Below, one piece after another: positions 47,565 to 64,000 of a stretch of DNA of 64,000 bases. A program made the position numbers and the translations under genes. Numbering within the stretch: position 1 is the stretch's first letter; every line of letters begins with the position of its first letter. Location of the stretch: positions 22,424,001 through 22,488,000 of the forward strand of contig NC_071347.1 of the NCBI RefSeq assembly GCF_027744825.2, in the 5' to 3' direction. Source of the DNA: Synchiropus splendidus. Taxonomy: Eukaryota > Chordata > Actinopteri > Syngnathiformes > Callionymidae. The notes below the pieces were generated by a model. That model was not told the origin of the DNA, ran no database searches, and saw only the letters and a list, made by a program, of their open reading frames with translations.

Positions 47565-47650
47565 TTTGCTGCTTCCTGTTAGCTTTATCAGGTGTGAAGA
47601 ACCAGCCTCAGCCAACACAAGTTAGAGGAGAGAGAGAGAGTGTGTGTTTG
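47565..47650 (-). repeat. 5' flank of the Ig-like remnant, also present inverted at 51590-51683
   Basis: The minus-strand sequence CTCCTCTAACTTGTGTTGGC ... AAGCTAACAGGAAGCAGCAA recurs almost identically on the plus strand at 51590-51683. It is probably the 5' UTR of the source Ig-type gene. Confidence 0.8.
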
Positions 47651-47710
47651 ATCCCGACTTGACTCTATGAAAACTGACAGCCACTGGGAAACAGTTTCAG
47701 TGAGTAGCAT

Positions 47711-47869
47711 CAGGAATGGAATCGCTCCCATCTACACAATACATCGATTGATGCGAATTGAGCCTTTTCGCTTCCGTTTTCCACCATAGTGAATCGATAA
47801 GGAGCCGAATCATTAAGCTGTTCCCATAACAGAGTTAGAATGGTTAAAACGTTATCAATTCCCATCCCA
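47711..47869. mobile_element. hAT-like MITE, second copy
   Basis: Starts CAGGAATGGAATCG and ends GTTATCAATTCCCATCCC, with GAATCGATAAG inside. It is the same family as 37514-37687, with a worse left end. Confidence 0.45.
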
Positions 47870-48457
47870 AGTGATGAGTCGCAGCGTGTGTTGACTTCCG
47901 CTGCGTCGCTGCAGCTCACGCAGCCGCACATCGGTCCGCTCATAGTCCAGCTCCTAGCTACATGCTAGCTATGTCAGCTGTTAGCCGCATGATCCAGGTG
48001 GTGGAGTCCGACTCAGAGAAGGTCCAACTTCTCTCCAGCAGTCGGGCCAAGCTGTTTACATGCGTTTGAAAAGTCCGAACTCAGCCAGACTAACACAATA
48101 AGTGGCTCTTTCTGAGGCGTCATGTGACCATGTGACTTCTCTCCATCGGTGGTCTCGGTTTCTCCAAACACTGCGACCACCACTTTTCTTCAGCGAGTGA
48201 AAACGCTCAACCCTCTCACTTCCATCTAGTCTTTAGTGTGAGAAAGGTCCCCGGAGCGGCCCGCGGAGGAACTTCCCAGAGGACTCTGATACCGTCTGAC
48301 GTTCACCCGGTCCCCTGCCTCTCGCCCCGACCAGCTGGGACGCTCCTTTCCTTGGTTGGTTTTTAAACATGTCTGAACGACTGCGGACAGTTCGGCGACT
48401 TGTCAGACACTTTGGCTGTCGCTTCCCAGCATCACACACTGCAGAGTCTCGAGAGCG

Positions 48458-48459
<2 letters not shown>

Positions 48460-48511
<52 letters not shown>
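48460..48511. repeat. (CA)n microsatellite
   Basis: Uninterrupted CA run. A short second CA run lies at 48599-48619. Confidence 0.97.
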
Positions 48512-48512
<1 letters not shown>

Positions 48513-48982
48513 GTGAGCTCTGGAACTCCATGAAAGCAGGAAGAATAATTGTCACGCTGATATCTGCAGGATAATTGGGCCCCACCTTGGCTCTGTGCCC
48601 ACACACACACACACACACTCAGAGATGTCCCTGCCATTGTAAAAGCTGTGTTTTCCTCCCTTATCTTATCTCTGCAGCGTCGACTCAGATCGATGCCTTA
48701 CAAATAATGAGCAGAGAAAATGTATAAACGCCTCTACAATCAGCGCCATCTATGGATGCTCCACTCTCACGTCACGCTCTCAGATAAGCGACTCGGAGGA
48801 GAAACCTCTGGTTCGCTCTGTTGTGAAGCTACTGACGGAGCACTGAAGCGACAAATGTTCCTTAAGACCTGAGTAGGTCTGCGATTCTTCAGTTTCCCGC
48901 TACGAAAAGTGACGCGTTTAGGTGGGAAACCTGCAGGTTCCAGATGCAGAACTGACGCTCAAGCAAAGGCCGGGACCAGGGG

Positions 48983-49575
48983 TCAGGACCCTGTGGCGGG
49001 AGCATCTGGCTCACCACCCAGAGACATGCGGGTCGGCTCTGATCCCACCTGCACGTCTCTGGGTCCTGGAGACATACTGAAGAGGTGGCGGCCACCTGCT
49101 GAGAAGGTGGCCACCTTCTCAGCAGACCACACGATGCGCTGCAGTCTGCTCTTGTCCCTGGAGGTGGAAACTGTGACTCTCCTGAAGTCTATGACCATCT
49201 CCACTGTCTTCTGGGCGTTGAGCTCCAGGTTGGTGTGGCTGCACCAGGACACCAGCCGCTCCACCTCCCTCCTGTAAGCCGACTCATCTCCATCTGAGAT
49301 GAGCCCGATGATGGTGGTGTCATCCACAAACTTGATCAGCTTCACGGACTCGTGGCTGGAGGTGCAGCAGTTGGTGTACAGAGAGAAGAGCCACGGAGAG
49401 AGAACACAGCCCTGAGGAGACCCCATGTTGAGGGTCCGGGTGTCGGAGACAGTCGTCCCCAGCCGCACACTCTGACTCCGGCTGGTCAGGAAGTCTGTCA
49501 TCCATCTGCAGAGGGAGTCAGGCACGTGTCTTCAAGCAGAGCTAAAGTCCACAAACAGGATCCTGGCGTAGGTTC
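48983..49575 (-). mobile_element. LINE reverse transcriptase fragment (L2/CR1-like)
   Basis: The minus strand reads LFVDFSSA, then [38 protein letters not shown] and [20 protein letters not shown]. These are RT motifs of an L2/CR1-group LINE. The catalytic box is FVDD where FADD is usual. It is truncated at both ends and frameshifted near 49530. Confidence 0.85.
49096..49125. repeat. Perfect 30-bp palindrome
   Basis: CTGCTGAGAAGGTGG is followed directly by its exact reverse complement, with no spacer. It lies at the edge of the LINE RT fragment and replaces normal LINE sequence. Confidence 0.95.
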
Positions 49576-50757
49576 CTGGGGTGTCCAGATGCTGTCACGG
49601 TCAACCACTGTGATAGGTTGACTGGACTGCAAAGCATCATGGGAACTGTTCAGGTCTGTCAAGCTTTGATACTGACAGCAGGACTGGAACATGGACTCAC
49701 CAATGGAGATCAGGACCTTTCCCAACGCGCGTGTGGCTCCTCATGGTGTCGCCGCAGGTGGTGGGTCCAGTGCTAACTGGTATTGAGAGAAACTCGTGCG
49801 TTTCATTCGCATCTTTTGGGATCATTGACTGGTTGTTCAAAACTCAGAAAACAGCCTTGTTATTTAGTTTGATATTAGGACCAGCATTGATTTAAAAATA
49901 GATGCACATGAAGCAACAACCTTGTGCTTTAACCACGACACCACTGCAGAGTCAGGTGACTTGCTCAGCCGAGCATCACAGCCTTGATACCGCAGCTTTG
50001 ACTAGACTCACAACGACACTCCACTTTGGCTGTCGCTCAAATAAAGCAAGTTAAATCGATTCAAGTGGGTGGGAGGCGCTGGCGAGGCAGGTTCACCAGG
50101 AGCCGCAACTGCTGGCCGGATGTCTGATGGGTCGGCCGACACCGCAGCGAATGCTGATTCATCGCTGCCACAAGATGCTGGTGAGCGTCAGAAAATAGAG
50201 GAGTTGTCCAATCCGTATCTTTACATCTCAATCTAAATGAAATGGCGTCATGACTCCTGACCTGGGCTCAGTACTTCAGACCTTTCTTACCCCTCCTGCT
50301 GCCCCCTAGTGTCTGCTCTGGTAAGCACCTCGCGGGTGTGTCTGTTAGCAAGACTCGCTGAGGCGAAGCAAGTTCTGGGACCCGACCTGCTGCCTCGCCG
50401 GTAGTTCTGTGGGGGGAGGGGCGATTTTTGGGGTGCGGTTGTTTGCAAGTCCCTCCTCCAGGACCAGGCCGACGGAGGTTCTGGAAATCGGCGCTCACGT
50501 CACCCTGAGTGAGGTTTGGGAATACACCGTGATCCCGTGACCCGTCAGGATGGAGTTGCAGGGCCGCTGTTCATCAGGGGAGTCGGGTTGTGTTGCCATG
50601 AATATTTAAAGAGGAGTCGACCCACCACAAAGTAAGAAATGCTTTTAGAAAGAAAGAGAAAATATGAGGCGTGTGTGTGTGAGAGACTATCAAAGTAGTT
50701 CCTCATGTTTCGGTCAGTATCAGTTTCCCTCTGACCGGTTCTTGTCTGCACACACAC
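49576..50757. other. Intergenic, nothing recognised
   Basis: No gene or clear repeat. Confidence 0.4.
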
Positions 50758-50890
50758 TTGTACACACACATTGAATCTCAATCCTTGTCAGGACCCCTTT
50801 CCCCAGCCTCCCCCCCAAACCGAACCATCACAAAAGTCTAACCTGAACCAGGACTCTGAACCAGACCCAGTTAGAATCAGCCAGTTATCC
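50758..50890 (+). repeat. Dispersed repeat with CCTTTCCCCAGCC core, third copy
   Basis: Contains GTCAGGACCCCTTTCCCCAG, AACCTGAACCAGGA and ACCAGACCCAG, recognisably the same element as 155-300. It sits just 5' of LINE 3'-end sequence at 50977. Confidence 0.45.
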
Positions 50891-50976
50891 TGAACTTTGA
50901 ACGACGGTGTACGGTGCACAGAGAGCACGTCACCGGCGAAACTGTACAATGCACTTCATGTTGTTCCCATTCACAT

Positions 50977-51240
50977 CAGAATCAGAATCAGAATCCGCTT
51001 TATTGCCACGGTCAGTGGGGGTCCCACCAACTAGGAAAGTGCTTCGGAATAGAGTGCTGTAAAAATAAAATAAAATAAAATAAAATAAAATAAAAATAAC
51101 AAAGGCCGATCACCAATTCAACAGTCAAGTGCATCTATTACACGCAGTCGTCCACTGCGGCATCATACACTCCTTGTTACACTGGCCATTCAAGCTGTTT
51201 CTGAGTCTGATGTTTGCACTGTTATTTTCCTCATACTTGA
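50977..51240 (-). mobile_element. LINE 3' end with GATTCT tail
   Basis: Contains the same 3' UTR as 46668-46855: CCCACCAACTAGGAAAGTG, a (TAAAA)n run and AGAATCAGAATCAGAATC at the end. On the minus strand it is preceded by further LINE-like UTR sequence. Confidence 0.6.
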
Positions 51241-51589
51241 TCAGTTTCCAGACATCTGAGCTCTTTACGTGTGGTGTCTAACAACGTCACATCTTCACTT
51301 GCACTTGAATGGGAACCTGTTTTGTTTGTGTGTTCTACATGAATCTTGTCAGTAGTTTAGCAAAGTGACTCAAGAGTCTCAACAACAACACGCCGTCAGC
51401 CAATATTCCTTTTACACCGCGTGTGTTGCATCTCTGTTCTATCTGAGGCCGTTTGGTCTGACTGTGACACAGGTCCTCCTGAGACTTGATCACTGACTGA
51501 CTGAGATCTGAGCATGTGCTCAAACCTACACCATATTTCACCCCCAAACTGAACCTCGTGGGGTCCAAACCTTGGTCCCCCACAGGTAA

Positions 51590-51683
51590 AGCTAACCCCC
51601 CACACACTCTCTCTCCTCTAACTTGTGTTGGCTGAGGCTGGTTCTTCACATCTGATAAAGCTAACAGGAAGCAGCAAAGAGTC
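51590..51683 (+). repeat. Inverted second copy of the Ig-like gene 5' flank
   Basis: Near-identical to the reverse of 47565-47650, differing by a shorter CT run and one C/T change. It stops at AAGAGTCT, where LINE sequence begins, so no Ig coding part remains. Confidence 0.8.
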
Positions 51684-51689
51684 TGAGGA

Positions 51690-52118
51690 TGAGTAGAGTC
51701 CGAGATGATCCTTTGTGCCCTGGATAAGCAGCAACCATCTGCTATATCCTGGATGATTTTCTCCACTGTCCTCACCACCCTCTGCAGAGACTTCCAGTCT
51801 GATGGACCGTGGGAGAGTGTCACAGGGACGGTGCTGGAGCGCCCACTCCAGGGTTTGACAACCACCAGATTCAGGAACAGTTTAGTTCCTGGTGCAGTCA
51901 GGTTGCTGAACGTTGGACAATAGCTGCAATACCGTTTATTTGTTTATATTTAGTATATATATATATATAGTATATATATATTGTTAGTATTTATCTGACA
52001 TTTATTTATTTTGGACATATAGTTTTTGTTTTTGGAAATCTGAGGCCTCAGACCAAAATTTGGTTGCCATGATACAGTGGTATGTTTTTGTGCAATGACA
52101 ATAAAGAAAGTCTAAAGT
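51690..52118 (+). mobile_element. LINE 3' end with inverted 5' segment (twin-priming pattern)
   Basis: 51690-51815 encodes on the minus strand KSLQRVVRTVEKII ... RAQRIISDSTHP. From about 51830 the plus strand encodes the next LINE part, TTRFRNSLVPGAVRLLN and a stop, then a 3' UTR ending TGCAATGACAATAAAG. The inverted piece is immediately upstream of the direct piece in LINE order. Confidence 0.7.
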
Positions 52119-52860
52119 CGAACAATTGCTCAAAACTTTTCCATACTCACACAAAGAGACACACAAAGCCGACTAACTCAGTCTGCCAACAAGACACACG
52201 CGCACTCCAACGTTGGAGTTGTTTATGGTCAACACAACATAACAAAGGGGCTCGCGTTAACACTTTTGTTCCCTGCCAACACAAGTCGTAAACACAAAAC
52301 TGTAATAACGTGGCACAAATGTCACATACGGTTGATGATACAATGCAACAGTGGCACAGGTACGAGATAATTCGAACTTTTGGACGTTGTGGAGAAGCGT
52401 CCGGTTGTAGAGCGCAATATTGCTCATTGGCTTTGTTTGGTAAATAAGGAGGAAAATAGGGAGAAAATATTGCGGCTGAATATTATTTCTGAATAATATT
52501 TCCGACGATATTGTACGCGTTGAAATTTTCACCAGCTCAGCGTGTTGCAGCCACATTTACAAGACGGGTTTCTGTGTTGACGCGGCAACATTCTCTTTCA
52601 CGGCCATTTCCTTTTTCATTTCCTCTTCTCTGACTCAAACGCACACACGCACACACGCTCCGCTCCTGAACAAATTGGGCGACCTGCCCTGACAGAGACT
52701 CATTTCCCCGAGGTCGCCTCTCCACCCGCGTGTGTCAGAACACACCGTCAGCGCCGCCACACTCGGGCCAAGCCGCCATCAAGCCCCCGGCCTCAGCTCC
52801 ACACCCAGACTCCCATCCACACCCTTCCCCAGACATGGTGCCGCTTTGAAACTTTCAGGA
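52119..52860. other. Intergenic, nothing recognised
   Basis: No supported gene between the LINE end and the proposed ntrk3 3' end. Confidence 0.4.
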
Positions 52861-52866
52861 TGAACT

Positions 52867-52872
52867 TTTATT
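52867..52872 (-). terminator. Candidate ntrk3 polyadenylation signal AATAAA
   Basis: On the minus strand this reads CTCAATAAAAG and is followed within about 60 bases by a GT-rich stretch (TGTCTGGGGAAGGGTGTGG). That is a plausible cleavage context. It would give ntrk3 a 3' UTR of about 3.2 kb. Other signals between 52.9 and 56.1 kb may be used instead. Confidence 0.35.
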
Positions 52873-53144
52873 GAGTCAGAATCACACAGTGCAACTTCCC
52901 AAACAGTTCATCACACTTCAGCTTCTTAAAAAGACGTTATATAAGAGGTCAAATTATACACAGAGTTATAAACCAGAGCATGAGTCCATGAGTTAATATG
53001 ATGCAGGGACACCAGACGGACGGAAGAGTACATGAGTCGGACAGACGGACACATGAGATGCCGAGGAACCAGAACTGACGGCTCCGGTGAAAGGAGCTGG
53101 AGAGAGGGAGAAGGTCCACCTGCCAGAAGGAGAGCTACATGAAC

Positions 53145-53158
53145 CCACCAGGGGGCGC
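53145..53158 (+). promoter_or_regulatory. CTCF-like motif
   Basis: CCACCAGGGGGCGC, identical to the site at 36158 and in the same orientation, 3 kb downstream of the ntrk3 stop. Confidence 0.4.
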
Positions 53159-56089
53159 CCCGGTGCCTGAACCAAATGAAGACTTGTAGCACGGACACGA
53201 CCGGACCGACTCTAATTGGTCGCTCAGATCTCCGTCCCGGTTTGACGCTTCAGCAGCAGATAGGAACCAAAGGTTTGTCATGCCTCTCTCCAGACTCTCC
53301 ACATTCACGGCGAACCGTCAACCGAAAGACGCAACCAAGTCTCAACTCATTGTAGATGTCAACATTCGATGAGCAGTATTATCAAAATATCTATTGGCTT
53401 TCACTTCAGCAACACATCAAGAAGCTCGGAAATCAAAGTTTGGGAAAAAAAACAAATAAGTTAACATCTCGATTGATTTACAGTATGTACATCCTTTTTT
53501 TCTTTTTCTTTTTGTTAAAGGAACGTAAAAGTTTTTTCTGCTGCCACCGAGTTAAATCCCACGACGACCTGGTGGCGGAGAATTCCGATGGCTTCAACGG
53601 AGGTCCACTTCGTAGGCTCAAATAAATAAAAAATAGAAGGTGAGTAGAAAAGCAGAACCTTTTTGGGGAGTTTACATTCTTGACAAGCTGTTTACAAAAG
53701 CTGTTTTGAATCCCCACTGTTGAAACACGTTTGCGGAACATCGAGTGCACACAAAAAAAAAAGGGGGGTTCATTTTCTCGACAACATCGATGAGCAGGTT
53801 AACAAAATGTAAAAGTGCTCTTTTGTTTTGAAAAAGACAACTTTTGAGTTTCCAGTGTTCGGAGAGAAGAGAAGGAGGCACTTAGGTCCGATTCTATGGC
53901 AGCAGGCGGTCGCAGGCGATGATTCCGGACGGTTCTGGAGTTGCGTCAAAAATGTATAGAAATTCCGGGGAAGTAGGTGTCGGGGTGTGAGCGCACCCTG
54001 GTGGTTCAATCTGTGCATGAGTCCTTTGTGAAAAGCAAAAGTCGCCCTGACCCCTGAAGGGCCACCACCCTCTCTGTACCACTAGGTCTGACTTTGGCCC
54101 TGGATATCTGGGGAACTTTGAACTGCCCAAGGTGAGAGCCCCAGCTCCACCACACGAACATCCTGGTGTGAGGTGCATGTGGTGAAATCATCAGGTCCAT
54201 TTTGAGCAGGGTGGTCGTGGAACCAAGAGCCACTCTGCTTGGCGCATGACACGGCTAGGGTGCATTTCCCTGCTGACTTGTGTCTCTGTCACAACCACGT
54301 ACTAAACTGTGACCTATACACAATGGGGCCGCTAAGGTAGCTGTAGTTTCCAGGACCTTGTGGGACTCACAGGGTCCACTAGGTTCCTCTTGTTTCAACA
54401 GAATCACAAACACTCCCATCACCAGCCACCAGAGGCTCCCAAAGGCGTAAAGCCAAATGGTTGGCGGCATCTCATGACGGGACACAAAGCCTAATGTTCA
54501 GGAAGGTGCCACTGTTTCAGTGCCGATCCAAGTGAGGTTTCCTCTGTGTGCGTTTTGGACGCATCACTTTGGATGAACCAGGTGGATTGAAGATGGTGTG
54601 GGGGGGTGCAGGAGGCGCTAGTGGCGGCGACTTTGGGAGGGCGTCAGTTTAGTAATCCCCGCTTTCATGGACTCAGTTTTGTCAACAGATTTTCTTTCCT
54701 TCTCCTGAAAATCACCAACTCATACACAGATTGCGTCGCACCAGATGAAATGATGGGGTGTTTGACGTGGCAGTGATGAAATCTGGTGCTACAGGTTCTG
54801 GTGTGAAAGGTGCTGTTGTCACAAGAAGGGTACATGGCGGTGTTTTGTTTTTGTTCCACTGTAGATGCTGGCTGTCGCTCATCCATCCTTGTTCCCACCC
54901 AACAGACCAAGTCATCCATCAGCAAAACCGATCATAGCCGCGGACTACAAGGGATAGACGGAGCTAGTTGGGTTCGGTCAGAGCACGGCGTGGATTTCTT
55001 CGCCCTGCTGTGGAGTTGTAAACGTGTTCCTGGTACAGGCTAGGTAGGTCTGAGCTCTGCATATTCCAGCACATTCCTGTCTGCCCCTGACACCGAACAG
55101 GCTCGTGACACCGCTGGTAGCAGACACCTATTTTATCATAAAGGGTGTATTCCTTGTCCAAATGTACCATGTGACCCACATCACCAAAGAGGGTGCAACA
55201 TTTCTGCCCATGCCACAAGTTGGAGGGACTTGCGAGAACTCACTGCAGCAGGTCGACCCTGTGACATTGACTTGTTAGTCATCCACTTGTGGTGCTTCAA
55301 TACCTCTCTAGTCAGGGCAGCAAGGCTTGTGAAGCTCATCTCAATTTGATTAGCCGTCGGACATTTGGAAATGGAGACATTGAACCCGGATATCTTTATC
55401 AATATGACACATCGTCTTATTCTAATGAGTACCTGGTGACACCTACAGAAGTATTCGGGTACAGTCCTGGTTAGGGATCCCCCCTGCCCTACTTCCAACA
55501 CACTGGACCCAACAGAACCTGCTTCGGCTACGACGGGGAACCGCACAACGGACACCCACGAGTGGCGGCTGGTCATGGCAGTTACCATCTCATGGAATGT
55601 TTCAATGACGTAATCCAGATGAGGTGCGATGGATAATAACAGCGGGACTACCTACCGCTCTTGAGGTGAACCGAATCAAGACCCTTAAGAAACAGCAACA
55701 AGCTAAGCCGAAATGATAACAAGGGACTTTGGGGTGTCCAAATGAGGGAGTGGAAAAGTGTCTACTCATAGGGGTAATAATCCAACTAAAGTGGAGTCAG
55801 GTAACTCCTGTCCAGTCTTAACAGCCAGTTCTGTCACCAGTGAGCGCACACAAGACAGGACCGGACCGCTTCCAAGGGCACAAGCCCAGACAACTCCTTT
55901 GATTATAATGCGAGACAATACAAGTCCAGCTCATTCCGATCTTGAATTGTCAGGCGGTCAAGGTTCATCCGTTCATATCCATGCTGTCGTCACAGCTCTG
56001 ATCGTCCGTTGAAGGCAATCCAAACGCTTCCGATCCACGGTTCCGTCCCAGTGAGAATCCAGTCCGAGCCAAGGGTGTTGGCTCTGGTT

Positions 56090-63954
<7,865 letters not shown>

Positions 63955-64000
63955 CTGAGAGAGGGAAACACAACCATCAGCGCCAACAGATGAGCCGGTG

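Larger units (their letters stand above)
52861..56089 (-). other. Possible ntrk3 3' UTR / 3' flank
   Basis: 3.2 kb downstream of the ntrk3 stop without supported genes or obvious transposons except short A/T runs. If the AATAAA at 52872-52867 is used, this is 3' UTR. Long 3' UTRs are common for neuronal receptor genes. Inference only. Confidence 0.3.

Noticed and set aside
47142..47642. A functional two-domain Ig receptor with an intron at TTTG-GTGAGT (near 47114)
   Set aside because: The donor-like sequence overlaps the in-frame TGA, but the nearest downstream acceptor I tried leaves an intron of about 50 bp and recreates a stop, so a broken retrocopy is simpler.

Overview
This is eukaryotic, teleost-like nuclear DNA. 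It has spliced genes with GT-AG introns (some only 58-116 bp), long (CA)n tracts, and several fish-type transposon relics: LINE fragments, a tRNA-type SINE, hAT-like and pogo/Tigger-like non-autonomous elements. There is no bacterial-style gene organisation. Most long open frames are chance readings of simple repeats. A compact percomorph fish is the best guess (inference).

Two genes face each other tail to tail. On the + strand, 20 exons from 939 to 29753 encode about 940 C-terminal residues of a cytosolic carboxypeptidase of the CCP1/CCP4 (M14D) type. Every exon-exon phase I checked is consistent. Residue choices fit AGBL1 (CCP4) better than AGTPBP1 (CCP1). On the - strand, five exons between 63954 and 56090 encode the complete tyrosine kinase domain and C-terminal tail of a Trk receptor, best matched by NTRK3 (TrkC). 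AGBL1 and NTRK3 are also convergent neighbours in human 15q25, so the context supports both names. The 5' ends of both genes lie outside the window.

Layout: 1-29.75 kb is agbl1, with introns holding a CA-rich tract, a pogo/Tigger-like element, LINE fragments, degenerate CAAGTC-type repeats (18.4-19.25 and 20.34-20.77 kb) and hairpins. 29.75-56.1 kb is intergenic. It holds LINE and SINE fragments, an unrecognised open-frame pair near 35 kb, a hAT-like MITE, 2.5 kb of degenerate interstitial telomere repeat (39.86-42.36 kb), a foldback element (44.0-44.4 kb), a broken immunoglobulin-like gene joined to a LINE 3' end (46.7-47.65 kb), a LINE reverse transcriptase fragment (49 kb) and a LINE end that looks twin-primed (51.7-52.1 kb). 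56.1-64 kb is ntrk3, with a T/G-rich minisatellite and CA/TG tracts in its introns.

Functionally the two genes are unrelated. CCP4 trims polyglutamate chains from tubulin and other proteins. TrkC is the neurotrophin-3 receptor. The most unusual items are the interstitial telomeric block with internal higher-order duplications, the Ig-LINE chimera, and the foldback element. I found nothing that amounts to a new multi-gene system. Family assignments and human comparisons are from memory, without database searches.
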